Assembly (NCBI GenBank): GCA_021495925.1
Contig: JAKEKT010000002.1
Span: forward strand, 434,001-498,000
DNA: 64,000 bases
Source of the DNA: Diplodia intermedia
Lineage: Eukaryota; Ascomycota; Dothideomycetes; Botryosphaeriales; Botryosphaeriaceae
Direction of reading: 5' to 3'
This document shows positions 18,869 to 29,705 of the stretch, one piece after another; within the stretch, counting starts at the first letter, position 1, and every line of letters starts with the position of its first letter. The notes beneath the pieces were generated by a model. That model was not told the origin of the DNA. It worked only from the letters and a program-made list of their open reading frames with translations, and did not search any database. The position numbers were made by a program, and so were the translations under genes.

Positions 18869-21768
18869 ATGGAGCGCGAATCGAAGCGCAAAGCCGCACC
18901 ACCCGCGACGCCCGAAACCGAGGGTCGCGCATCCAAAAGACAGAAGCTGCCGGTAAGTGCGCGCACTCCCAGGCGTGCGGGGTGTCATTGCGAGGTGGCG
19001 CCGCGTGTCGCAGCCCGGGCTGTGGATGCGTCGCGGTTGAGCTTCCTGGTCCAACGCGCGACGCTTAACGGGCTTCGGCCTTGACCAGCACCAGGCTGTC
19101 CACCCTACCCGCTCGCTCCCCTCTTCAAACCACCGCAGCCGCCGCGAGCTCGCCCGCCTGGCCTCGAGCCCGCTGCAACCCTCGCTGCAAAGCGCCCTTG
19201 CCGCCCGCAACGCTAACACAATGCACCGCGCTCCAGGACGACGACAATGGCGAGAAGGAGACGCCAGAGACGACTTTCGTCAAGGGAATGAAGTTCCTGG
19301 AGACCATGAAGGCGGCGAAGGATAAGACGTGAGTGCTACTGCCGCTCCGCCCTGCGCGCATGCAGCCCACCGCTGACCCGCTTCACCGACTCGCAGCGGC
19401 CGCCCTATTGCGACCAGCTTTCTCGATCTTCCCGACAAGGTACCTATCTGCGAACGGCACCTCCGCCTTCACCGCGCCTGTTGACTGACCTGCCTGCAGG
19501 GTAGCATTCCCGAGTATTACCAAGAGATCAAGCTACCCATCGCCTTCAGCACCATCGAGGTACGCCTTCCCGTCGCCCTCTTGCTACCCAAGCATTTCAC
19601 AAAGCACTTGCTACGTCCGCACACTGCTTAGGAGGGGATTCGAGAGGGCCGGGATCATGCTTGCATGGTCGCGGACACGCTGCAGTTTTTCTATTGCGCA
19701 ATTCTGTAGCAGCGGCTAACTTCGCATCAGGCCAAGCTGCAAGCCAGAGGATATCCCACGCTTGCCGCCGTCGAGAGCGATGTCAAGCGCATGGTCAACA
19801 ATGCAAAGCAGTTCAACGACAAGAATTCCGCCATATACGCCGATGCCGAACGCGTGCGCAAGACAGCCTCTAATTTCATGACCAAGAACAACCCGGCCTA
19901 CAGGACTCCAGGATACTCGGCGATTGCTACCCCCATCCCGGGAGAAGAATCAAATGGCATTCCCAGCAGCGTCACTCGTCAGCTCAGTGAGCGCCCGAAG
20001 CGCAATGCTGTAGTTGCTCAGATTGCGGCCCAGCATGCTCAGGCTACACCGTCAGCTACACCGTCAAGGACGCGCAAGTCGGATAGACATTCGACGCCAC
20101 GGCAAGAAAAGACTCCGGGCGAGGAAACGGACTTTCGAGGCAAGACATTCCAAGAGGCTCAGGAAGCGCTCGTGCAAGAATTCATTCACTTCGTGGATCC
20201 GGAAGAGTAAGCCTAAGCACCGCCCATACATGTTCACGGTCGTGTGCTGACCAACCCGCAGGGGTCTCCAAATCTATCAACCCTTCGTCAACCTTCCTAA
20301 TCGCAGTTTGAAAGAATACTATGCTACAATCCCTACGCCCATGTCCCTCAACCAGGTTATGAAGAGAGTCAAGGGCTGGATCAACCGCGAACACGGCTTC
20401 AGCGGAACGAGCGACTTCAAGAGCTGGCAGCAACTTGAAGAGTGCGCCAGCCTGATTTGGTTGAATGCTCGGGAGTTCAACGAGGATGGTAGTGAGATGT
20501 ATAACTTGGCCGGCGAGTTCGAGGTACTTTATATCAGCTCCGATCTACCTTGGGTAGCTAACACTCCTTAGGAACATTTCAAGAAACGACTAGCGGACGC
20601 GATGGAGAAAGTCCCGGCGCCGAAACAGACGATCAAGCTTACCATGGGCTCGCAACAACAGCAACAGTCTCAGCAACAGAAGCCGTCCGGGATCAAGCTC
20701 CGTCTAGGAGGAAGCAAGAACAGTCCTGCGCCAAATGCCTCGACCCCGGGAACGCCTGGGGGACGTAGTTCAAGCACACCAGGCGTCATCGTGGACAACG
20801 ATGCGTTAGAACGACAGCAAAAACACGTGCAGGCTGGAATGAACGGGGGGCCGTCGTCATCCGGAGGACCTGTATGCAACCCCCTCAGCTTCGTATCGAT
20901 CCCTTTTCTATACAGCTCCTAACACCTAATCTACAGGGAATCGGCACTGCGCGCAGCGGATCCGCTGCTTCCCCCGTTCCTAACGGGGTGAAGAGCGAGA
21001 ATCAAGCGGGCCAGTCTCCCGCGCTCGACAGCATACGCCCTTCCAGCGCGGTACCCGACGCAAAACCGGGAGCATCTTCGCAGCCTCTTGGTAGCTCGGT
21101 GATGGCGCCCGGTGCTTCTCGTCCGGCAAGTGGAAGCCCATACACCAATGGGCACATGACTATGCCTCATCCATCTGCTCACCCGCCAAACGGCTTCGAC
21201 AACAAGCACCGGCAGCCTGGATTCGGTACGTTCTTACCGACCTTTGAAGCCCATGTTCTCTGCTGACTGTGAGGCAGATATTGCCGACGCGCTCCTGCCC
21301 AACATCGCTATCCACAGCCATCCGGCTCTGAAGCTCAGCCGGCCGTTCAAGTTCAACATTCCGGCGTCGAAAAGCCTCTCGCAACAGTCCATCACAATGT
21401 CACTTCCGAGCTCGCACTCGTCGATCCAGATCAAGCCGGTTGTCCCAGTCGCTCAGACGCAACGACCTTGGCGGCTCTTCGTCAACGTCAACAACACGCG
21501 CATCTCGGAGGTGTACCAACCACCAACGCAGCAGCAGCAGCAACAGCAGCCCAATTCTAGCGGGTCGCCAGAGAAGCCGCAGCAACAGGCACGCGAGAAA
21601 GGCCACCCGATCTTCGAGGCCAGGTTGCAGCCTGGGGTCAACCGGATCGACGTAGAAGTGATTGCGGGAACGGCACCGATGCAGGTGCGTGGACAGCCGG
21701 TGCCGAAGGAGCGGGATGCGGTTGAGATGGAGAAGTGCACAGTCTTCGTCAACTTGATGAGGGCATAA
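18869..21768 (+). CDS. RSC4: RSC chromatin-remodelling complex subunit, double bromodomain (RSC4 type)
   Basis: Subunit of the RSC nucleosome remodeller that reads acetylated histone tails. Nine exons: 18869-18952, 19237-19328, 19397-19439, 19500-19559, 19731-20206, 20262-20523, 20572-20871, 20937-21225 and 21278-21768, giving 698 residues. Bromodomain 1 (about 35-140) has FLDLPDKGSIPEYYQEIKLP, then MVNNAKQFNDKNS with the acetyl-lysine Asn. Bromodomain 2 (about 225-340) has FVNLPNRSLKEYYATIPTPM and LIWLNAREFNEDGSEMYNLA. The C-terminal module, with PWRLFVNVNNTRISEVYQPP and GVNRIDVEVIAG, matches the conserved tail of fungal RSC4 proteins as I recall it. The N-terminal 28 residues are strongly basic. 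Intron 1 (284 bp) is long, so an undetected small exon there is possible. Confidence 0.9.
21529..21549 (+). repeat. CAG/CAA tract coding 7 Gln in RSC4
   Basis: Seven Gln codons in the loop before the conserved tail module. A second, mixed Gln tract sits near 20653-20685. Confidence 0.8.
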
Positions 21769-22344
21769 TGATATAACAAACATGTAGCATACCCAATCAT
21801 CGCTTAGCATCGACGATGAGTGATGCGGCAGGGGTAGTTCTTTCTTTTTCGATTCTGAAGGGACCCATAGCCCAGAGATTTGCATATCGGCAAGGGTTGC
21901 GTGGTTCGGTTCTGCTACTCAGGTGCTTGCAGATGCATTTACAAGCGGGCCGAACGGCTGGCCGGCATTTTGGGTTGTTGGCAGATTAAACACGGGCCTG
22001 GGCAGTGATGTAGTATGCAAAATCGATTTGTATTCCTTTGACCCTGATCAGTACAGCGGTTCCGATATCGTGCGCGTTCTCGCCGAAAGAGAGGCATGGC
22101 CCAATCGGAACATAGCGCAGCCTCGCTTTCCCCAGTTCTTGCTGTGCCAACATATCCCCTCATCCATCTGGGGCATACGCAGTAAGTGATTGACAAGGGT
22201 CCGACGTCGGACTGACGTAACGAGCTGTCCGCACGACCACGTATATTAGACAGCTGAATGTACCGCTGGACAAGAAACACTCTCTCTCCAGTCCTTTGCT
22301 GCTGCTGCATCATAGGTAAACCTTTGTTGCGAAAAGCATCCACC
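21769..22344. other. Intergenic, RSC4 to ComA/HSA32-like gene
   Basis: Tandem genes. An in-frame ATG at 22258 lies upstream of the chosen start of the next gene and would add 29 residues. The region is otherwise featureless. Confidence 0.45.
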
Positions 22345-23380
22345 ATGTCCTTCTTGCGCGCCATCTCCCGGCCCGCCAGAGCCACTCCCCTCAACCTGGC
22401 CAAGCCCTCCCCTTCCACACTCGCCCGACCCTTCTCGTGCGCCGCACCTCGCCTCTCTCCATCCTCCAATGACAAGTCCCCCAAGATCCTCCTCGAAGAT
22501 GCGGCCAACGGCTTCGGCCACATCCGCCACAACCCCGTCCCACCCAAGCCGCGCACCCGGGGCGTGACGGAGATCCGCGGGCCCTACTACAGCGTCATGG
22601 GCCCGCGCTACCTGTCGGACGTGCTGGAGACCATGGGCCACCACGTCGACGGGCTGAAGTTCGCGGGCGGGTCCTTCTCGCTGTTCCCCGAGCCCCAGCT
22701 GCGCGAGCTGCTCGACATCGCGCACCGGCACGGCGTGTACGTGTCGACGGGCGGGTGGATGGAGCACGTGCTGGCCGGGTCGGGCGGGGACGTGGGCGGG
22801 GGCGTCGACCGGTACCTGGAGAAGCTGAGGGAGCTGGGCTTCGACGTGGTCGAGGTGAGCACCGGCTTCCTGAGCCTGCCGCCGGACGACTGGATGCGGG
22901 TGGTCGAGCGCGTGCACCAGAAGGGCATGAAGGCGAAGCCGGAGCTGGGCATCCAGTTCGGCGCCGGCGGCGACACCGAGGCGGGCGAGTTGGAGGCCAT
23001 GGGCACGAGCGACCCCAGCCGGGTGACGAACTTGGCGAAGAGGTTCGTGAGGGAGGCGGGCGTCGAGAGGTGCATGATCGAGAGCGAGGGCATCACCGAG
23101 AACGTGACGAAGTGGCGGACGGATGTGATCCAGCAGATTCTGAGGGAGGTGCCGCTGGAGAACGTCATGTTCGAGGCGGCGGACCCCAAGGTGTATAACT
23201 GGTAAGTGGTTTCGCTTCGTTGCCGGGCTTGAGCTGACCTTGCGCAGGTACATTCGCGAGTTTGGCGTCGATGTCAACCTCTTTGTGGACCACTCGCAGA
23301 TCGTGCAGCTGTCGTGCTTGCGTCATGGTATCTGGGGCATGGCGGACACTTTCGGAAAGATCACGACTTTCCGGCCTTGA
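22345..23380 (+). CDS. ComA / HSA32-like (phosphosulfolactate synthase fold) protein
   Basis: Two exons, 22345-23201 and 23248-23380, give 329 residues. The fold family is that of (2R)-phospho-3-sulfolactate synthase (ComA, archaeal coenzyme M synthesis) and plant heat-stress-associated HSA32. Supporting stretches are GVTEIRGPYYSVMGPRYLSD, DGLKFAGGSFSLFP, YVSTGGWMEHVLA, GFDVVEVSTGFLSLP, KPELGIQFGAGGD, MIESEGITENV and VMFEAADP, then NLFVDHSQIVQLSCLRHGIWG in the second exon. About 45 N-terminal residues are Arg/Ser/Pro-rich without acids, suggesting mitochondrial import. The ATG at 22345 has a strong context (CCACCATGTC). Fungi do not make coenzyme M, so the reaction in this organism is unknown; a proteostasis role by analogy with HSA32 is inference. 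Confidence 0.85.
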
Positions 23381-24319
23381 AGTTCGAGACTGGGTCCTGA
23401 TCAATGACGAGGCAATATAATTTTCAGCAATAATGGTGTCTACCAGTGTTCGTTTACTCCACCGGTGCTATTTGAGTGTGATGATTCGTCTGTCCAACAT
23501 CTCAAAATCAATCGACAATAGTCTACTGCTTCTTGTCTCTTGGCTGTCCCTCCTTGTTGGAAGCAGACACTCCCTTGTTGAGCTTTTGCGATCTTGGCAT
23601 GTTCACTTTCATCCTCGATGCTACTTAAACCCTTCTTCGCTCCACATGGACGCGTCAAGCGGGCGATACACATCTGAAGCTCTATCATATCACGTTGAGG
23701 TACCAAAGGATCCAGCCTTGCCATTCGAGCCGCACCCTTGCCGTTATCCTCGGCCTACGGCGGACATGGCAATTCATGCCAGCGCACCTTTGTCGGCCCC
23801 CCAACTGTCTGGAGATCCACCAAGTCGGACCTGGAAGGTGTGCAGTATCGTTCGGGGTTACTGGGGCAACACTGTTGCGCTACCTCATAAGCTGCGAAAG
23901 AGTGGCATCAAGGCAATTCACACTGTCCTCCGACATGTCCGTTACCACGACTCTTATGCGATGGCTTCGAATGATCCATGGCCGTGGAGAAAAAAGGAGG
24001 ATCACAGCACCGTAAGCGGGCCATGCTCAATTGCAGCAGAAAGAGAGAAGAGAGAATGAACAGGTAAATTGAAATCGAGTTTTGACCCTAGGTTCTACCA
24101 AAGTCGAGATTGCTGGGTAAGCGTCATCTTTCTGCATGTCCGATTCGTAATTCGATGACTCATGTTTCCCGTCAAATTATCGGACAGGGTGCACATTCAT
24201 GCCCATCGCATGTTGTTACGAGCTTCGGACATGATGCGCATCTCATCGAGTGCACAGAATTACGCCCTAGCTGTCGAAGCAGACTCTAAGCAGGCTCGAT
24301 TAGCAGGAAGCAGTCAAGA
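23381..24319. other. Intergenic, 0.94 kb
   Basis: Lies between tandem plus-strand genes. The frame 23433-24059 has no family features and no ATG near its start supported by context. Additional 5' exons of the zinc-finger gene could lie here, but I could not establish any. Confidence 0.4.
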
Positions 24320-25744
24320 ATGCGGCCAGGAGCTCGGATGGAACAGATATCTGGTAGGTGGTCTGTTGGTACACTGGCACGTCCGTGCCAGGAAGGGTCT
24401 CCCAACACATCACCTTTGCCACTGGACAAAACAGGTGCAAAGAAAATCTCTAAACACCAGAAACCGAATCGCCGAAATACTCGACTATGGCCTCCCAAGA
24501 GGGCTGGCACCGATGCTGATTGCAGGATTATATCTTCGAAGACCATGCCTTGCGAGCGACACCCGCATCCATGGGTACCGTACCAGGACTTCCACATCTG
24601 CGAGTGCGAGACCATTTGCAGCTTCTGTCTCATGGACCTTAAGCAGCCCGAGGCTTTGGTGAAACACGTCTACTCGAATCACCGTACCAGGCACCTCCGC
24701 AATTATCCAATCATCAAATCACTCTTCCAGGTATATCTCAAGCGGTCGGACGCCGTCAGAGCTAAGTTGTAGGCGTATGTCTGCACCCTTCACTTACTAA
24801 TCGCTAACGCCGCTTTTTGTAGCATCACCTCTCCGTGCCGTTGTGTCGACTATGGGCACTTGGCTCAAGGAGGCGACTCCCCGCACCATGAATCTGGGAT
24901 GCAACCGCAATCAGCAATACCTAGCAACCGGCCGGCTCCTCCACTTGACGTGGATCCGACTCAGAGTTCGAAGCGACGCGCGGAAGAGCCAGCCTCCGCG
25001 GAGAGCGTTCACCCTCGTGCACGGAAAAAGGCGAAGGTCGGTTCAAGTGCGAGCAATCACTCAAGCGCTGTCTTTGAAGGAGCTGCCCCTGGGCCTCCAA
25101 GCTCCCTCAATGCTATCGCGCAGGCACATGGAAATGGAGGGAATGAGCTTCTGACACCCCTCTATCCAGTTCCACACTCGTTTCCTCACAGATCCGTGTC
25201 TCGTGAAGCTCAAACTACCTACAGCGCAGCAACAAAAAGTCAAGGTCTCGACAAGATACCAACCATCTCCGTTTCACAACCAAGCGAGGTTTTCGACATG
25301 GATCCCCTCCGCTCGACACTACCCTCAAACGACATCGACGGCCCATCACGCGTCGCACCGTTTCCACAAACCTTCCCCACATACTACCCGCCACTGGGAC
25401 CTAACGACTATTACTACTACCAACCTACTTCCTACCCGGACCTCTTACACACTGAACACTATCTCTCCGATCCTCGGCTTGGCCCGTACGACCCTTTTCC
25501 TGTTCCTGCCCACCTTCCGGCAACAACCGAAGGTTTGCTCATCCCCGCCGTTACCGCTCCCATAGCAGCAGCTGAGCAGTGGCAATGCCTCGACCTACTT
25601 GCAGATATGTACGATTGGCTACTGTCCACGCAACAAGTTCACCAAGCGCTCGAGCCACCAGGCGACACGATGAGATCAAACGTCAATCCAGGTGATGAGG
25701 GGAGGAAGAATCCTTGCCAAATTCCGTACACACAAGCCCTTTGA
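24320..25744 (+). CDS. C2H2 zinc-finger protein, function unknown
   Basis: Two exons, 24320-24768 and 24823-25744, would give 456 residues. A single classical C2H2 finger sits at residues 100-121: C-x2-C-x12-H-x4-H (CSFCLMDLKQPEALVKHVYS, then NH). It is preceded by a Cys/His-rich HICECETI segment. The rest is low complexity: a basic cluster (SKRRAEE, RARKKAKVG; possible nuclear signal) and a long Pro/Tyr/Ser-rich region with PPLGPNDYYYYQPTSYPD. The intron uses a less usual donor (GTAGGC) but has a good branch site (CTAAC) and acceptor, and it is the only splice that joins the two frames. Start and 5' structure are uncertain. A regulatory, DNA-binding role is inferred from the finger only. Confidence 0.6.
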
Positions 25745-25784
25745 TTGCGTTCTTATCTTCGATCAATATGCTCGCTGTTCCGTC

Positions 25785-25813
25785 ACCCCGCCCCTCCCCC
25801 TCCCCCTCCCCCC
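25785..25813. repeat. C-rich tract with five C runs
   Basis: Runs of 4-6 C separated by single bases lie just after the zinc-finger gene stop, followed by seven A. The minus strand could form a G-quadruplex. Likely inside the 3' untranslated region. Confidence 0.6.
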
Positions 25814-26210
25814 AAAAAAAGAAAACACTTTGTCAGAGAGCCATCTGACAGGCGAAAAACAGGCACCCCCATCAAAGCTACTGCTTCTCATCCAATATGA
25901 AAGCGTTCCGTTTCCACCCATCACGTTCAAATCTTTCTTCCTTGAGTGCCTTTCTGTTTACCGTGGGCGTTCGAAATAGTTATGCAGCGAGTAGTAGTAA
26001 CCTCTACGCAAGAATCATTTCTCAACGTTGAAGAAAGGATGACGGAATGTACAGCCATGGAGAGCACCCCATCGAATCAACTAGCGAAAAGGGTAGGTAT
26101 TGATTGGTAATAATGGTAGAATGATGACATGATGGCAGAAAAGCAAGCTAGCTCCTTGTTATGTGGGTTATAATGGACTCAGCGGGTAAATAAGTATGAA
26201 GGATTCAACA

Positions 26211-26361
26211 CCATATTTAGATGGGTAGCTGAATCCAATGTCGGGACGTACATGCGAGCTTTTTTGATAGGGAGCTGAATCCAATGTCCGGACGCATTTG
26301 TGCGCATTTAAAGCTCTCATCTACGTCGGGACATTGGATTCAGCTACCCATCTAAATATGG
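26211..26361. repeat. Long inverted repeat (hairpin element 1)
   Basis: The 40-bp arms at 26211-26250 and 26322-26361 are complementary at 38 of 40 positions, starting CCATATTTAGATGGGTAGCT and ending in GACGTA. A further partial copy of the left arm (26267-26296) lies inside and can pair with the same right arm, leaving a 25-nt loop (26297-26321). The element shares its loop sequence with hairpin element 2. No target-site duplication and no coding capacity are seen. It could be a foldback or MITE-like element, or an RNA hairpin. Confidence 0.85.
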
Positions 26362-26419
26362 CCCAATTTTTCGGAGGCAGATATGAATGTAGCGGACAAT
26401 AAACACTTTCCACGTAGGT

Positions 26420-26492
26420 AGTTGAATACAAGATCCGGACGTAAATGTGCGCACTTAAAGCTCCCATCTACGTCCGGATCTTGTATTCAACT
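26420..26492. repeat. Perfect inverted repeat (hairpin element 2)
   Basis: Arms 26420-26443 and 26469-26492 are perfect 24-bp complements (AGTTGAATACAAGATCCGGA, then CGTA). They enclose a 25-nt loop that matches the loop of element 1 at 21 of 25 positions (core TGTGCGCA, TTAAAGCT, CATC). Where the stem differs from element 1, both arms change together. Confidence 0.88.
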
Positions 26493-26910
26493 GCCCATAT
26501 AAATGATGATGCAGTATCTGTGTAATGCTAGCAGATCGTGCAGGTAGGCTCTCACAGGGCAACAATTTCATAACACCGAAGCTCCCGTCTTAAGTAAACA
26601 CTCGTAAATTCTCGACCACTATACGCGCCCTACGTACTCGCAATCCTCTTCTCATTTTCGTTCTTCTCCCTTTTTCCTGATCGCTTGGGAAATATGCCTG
26701 GGGGTACCCTTTTTTTTTCGAACGTGCACATCAGGCCACGCATTCACTCACTCGTAACCACCAGCAAACAACGGGAAGGTGCATGTCAAGCCATCATAAC
26801 CAGTCACTTTTTTGAAAGCCCAAATGCACCCGCCGTGTCTAGATATAAAAAGAGAAAGACCTAGGAAATGAAACCCGAAACCCCTGCGCACAGCCTGCTG
26901 CGCCATCCAT

Positions 26911-28987
26911 TTACCGGGTGGAGAAAGCCTTGGTGACGGTGCGCTTGAGGGCGAGCTCCTTCTTCTTGAGGTCGTCGGAGCCGGCGTCCTCGATCTCGAG
27001 CTGCGCCATGGCGTCGCTGAGAGCCGACTCGATCTTCTCCTTCTGGCCGCGCTTGAGCTTCATCGAAGTGCCGGGGTCCGAGATCATCTCCTCGACACGC
27101 GAGATGTAGGCCTCGAGCTGTTGCCTCGACTCGAAGCGCTTGGAGAAGGCCTCGTCCGACGACTTGAACTTCTGCGCATCGTCGATCATCTTCTCGATCT
27201 CGCCCGAAGAGAGCTTGCCGACCGAGTTGGAGATGGTGATGTTGGCGCTGCGGCCCGACGTCTTCTCGGTAGCAGTGACCTTGAGGATACCGTTGACATC
27301 GACCTCGAAGACACACTCGAGGACGGCATCACCAGCCTTCATGGGAGGGATGGGAGCGAGAGTGAACTCGCCCAGGGAGGTGTTGTCCTCGCAGTTGACA
27401 CGCTCACCCTGGAAGACAGGGAACTGAACCGTGGTCTGGTTGTCGGCAACCGTGGTGAAGGTCCTCTTCTTGATGGTGGGGACGGTCTGACCACGGGGGA
27501 CGACGGGAGCGAAGATGTTGCCCTCCATGGCGACACCGAGCGAGAGCGGGACGACATCGAGCAGGAGGAGGTCGGCAGTCTCGGCCGACGTGGCCTTGCC
27601 GGAGAGGATACCGGCTTGGACGGCGGCACCGTAGGCAACAGCCTCATCGGGGTTGATGCTCTTCTCGAGCTTCTTGCCGTTGAAGAAGTCGCTGAGGAGC
27701 TTCTGGATACGGGGGATACGGGTGGAACCACCGACAAGGACGATCTCGTCGACCTTGGCCTTCTCGATGCTAGCATCCTTAAGGACCTGCTCGACGGGAG
27801 CGAGAGTGCCGCTGAAGGCCTTGCCGTTCAGCTCCTCGAAACGAGCACGGGTGATGGTGGAGGCGAAGTCCTCGCCCTCGAAGAGAGAGTCGATCTCAAC
27901 GGTGGTCTGGGTGGCGTTGGAGAGAGTACGCTTGGCACGCTCGCAAGCGGTCCTCAGACGACGAAGGGCACGGGGGTCGCCACTGATGTCTTTTTTGGTC
28001 TTGCGTGTGAATTCTTTCTTGAAGTGGTCGAGAAGGTTGGTGTCGAAGTCCTGACCACCAAGATGGGTGTCACCAGCGGTAGCCTTGACGGTGAAGACGC
28101 CGCCCTGGATGTGCAGGAGGGAGACATCGAAAGTACCACCACCAAGATCGTAGATGAGGACGTTCCTCTCCTTCTCGGACTTGCCGGAGCCGAGACCGTA
28201 GGCGATAGCGGCGGCGGTGGGCTCGTTGATGATACGGAGGACGTTGAGGCCAGCGATGGAGCCGGCGTCCTTGGTAGCCTGACGCTGGTTGTCGTTGAAG
28301 TAGGCAGGGACGGTGATGACGGCCTTCTCAACCTTCTTGCCGAGCTTGGTCTCGGCAACTTCCTTCATCTGCTCGGTTGTCAGCGCTGCCGCCTAATATT
28401 GCCGTCGCACAAAGGGTGCTCACCTTGACCAGAACCATGGCGGAGATCTCCTGGGGAGAGAAGGTCTTGGTCTCGTTGAGGTACTCGACCTGGACCATGG
28501 GAGCACCGTCGTGGTCGGTGATCTTGAAGGGCCACGACTCAATGTCCTTCTTGACGGTCTCGTCGTCGAATCTCCGACCAATGAGACGCCTGGCGTGGGT
28601 TAGCGGGCGTGGAGGCTGCGCAGGCGGTGTTGAGGAAGCCTTACTTGACGTCGAAGACGGTGTTGGCCGGGTTCATGGCAGCCTGGTTCTTGGCCGCCTC
28701 ACCGATGAGACGCTCCTCGGGAGTGAAGGAGACGAACGAGGGAGTGGTGAAGCTACCCTGCTCGTTGGCAACTGCAAGAGAATCGTCGTAAGCATGACGG
28801 GCGGGCGGGAGCGGGCCGTGGAGGAGACGTACTGATCTCGACGTTGGCGCCCTCATAGTTGGCAACGCAAGAGTAGGTGGTGCCTGTTGAGAAAAAAGTC
28901 AGCACGGCGGGCAGCAGGCATTCGGAGCGGGCGGCTGAGCATACCAAGATCGATACCGATCGCACCGTCGTAGACTTCGTCACTCAT
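26911..28987 (-). CDS. SSB1: Ribosome-associated Hsp70 chaperone, SSB type
   Basis: ATP-dependent Hsp70 of the fungal Ssb class, which works with the ribosome-associated complex on nascent chains in the cytosol. Exons 28987-28945, 28883-28833, 28771-28645, 28589-28424 and 28368-26911 give 614 residues, the Ssb length. Nucleotide-binding motifs are IGIDLGTTYSCVA, YDLGGGTFDVSLL and LVGGSTRIPRIQKLL. Ssb hallmarks are an N-terminus without leader (MSDEVYDGAIG) and a C-terminus ending LKRTVTKAFSTR rather than the EEVD of SSA-type proteins. Four introns crowd into the first 620 bp and the remainder is one exon. Codon use is visibly biased, as in highly expressed genes. Confidence 0.95.
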
Positions 28988-29705
28988 GGTTGCTGGGGGA
29001 TTTCTGAAAAGGATGGAGTTGAGGGGTGGGGAGGAGAGGAATGCGCGCTCAGCTTGAACCTTTTGTGCTCGCGCAAAATCGAAATTTTGCCTTAGCTAAG
29101 GCGGAGCGCGGCCAGAATATCCCTGCACCCGAGGTCTGTGCGCCACGCTGTCTTTGCCGACCGCCTGCCCTCCAAATCTCGGCTCACGTGCCTACCGGCG
29201 TTGACGCCGAACACTTTCTCACTCTCTCCATTAACGCCTTGCGGCCTACATGACGCACGCTTCCCGCCGCCCGAGCTATTGCCTCCACCGCGAAAATATC
29301 TGCCGTCGCGCCTCGCCGGGCCTTGCTCCCTCCAACCCCAACTATTGCTGTTCTCCCCTCCGCCCGCTGCCCTCACCGACTCAATTTTCGCTGTGTACAA
29401 AATCAAACAGCCGCGGATGCAAAACGCTAATGATAACGAAACCCTCACTGAAAAAGGTCTTTCATCGTTGGGCGAAGAAGTAGTTCGACTCCCCCGCTAT
29501 GTGCCCGTTCCAGGAACTCCGCGCCGACTGAGAAAGAGAAAGAAAACCAAAATTAACAACATGACCACTTTTCCTTTGTTTTTGAAAGTTGCAGTACTTG
29601 AGACCCCTGGTCTGCCATGCAGAACGGGGCGTGGAACGATTTTTTTTTTTTGCTCTTCGAAGGCTAATAAATGGTCTACCCGATCGCCAACGACCCAGAT
29701 TCCCT
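28988..29705. promoter_or_regulatory. SSB promoter region and TAF2 3' flank
   Basis: About 720 bp between tandem minus-strand genes. The proximal 115 bp upstream of the SSB ATG contain two adjacent palindromic sites. A pyrimidine/purine-rich zone lies at 29520-29660, with a run of T at 29640-29650. Confidence 0.5.
29073..29102. promoter_or_regulatory. Paired palindromes upstream of SSB
   Basis: GCAAAAT and ATTTTGC flank the tetranucleotide CGAA (29073-29090). Directly after, overlapping by two bases, comes the perfect 14-bp palindrome GCCTTAGCTAAGGC (29089-29102). They lie 86-115 bp before the SSB start codon, so they are candidate binding sites for dimeric factors. No known factor is assigned. 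Confidence 0.5.

Larger units (their letters stand above)
25745..26910. other. Convergent intergenic region carrying hairpin elements
   Basis: About 1.17 kb between the zinc-finger gene and SSB. Besides the C-rich tract and the two hairpins listed separately, it is AT-rich with short homopolymers (for example T8 at about 26710-26717). No coding potential recognised. Confidence 0.5.

Noticed and set aside
22258..22344. Upstream in-frame ATG adding 29 residues to the HSA32-like protein
   Set aside because: The added segment is Cys-rich (LCCCCII) and unlike a presequence, and the ATG at 22345 has a much better context. Not excluded without transcript data.
22246..23277. 343-codon minus-strand frame
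   Set aside because: Antisense to the ComA/HSA32-like gene; His/Arg/Leu-rich and without motifs.
23433..24059. 208-codon frame between the HSA32-like and zinc-finger genes
   Set aside because: No domain and no plausible splice to a neighbour; composition is mixed and uninformative.
27121..28428. 435-codon plus-strand frame opposite SSB
   Set aside because: It is antisense to a highly biased Hsp70 coding sequence. Long antisense frames to Hsp70 genes are a known artefact that has been misread as a glutamate dehydrogenase; the Hsp70 strand explains the sequence fully.
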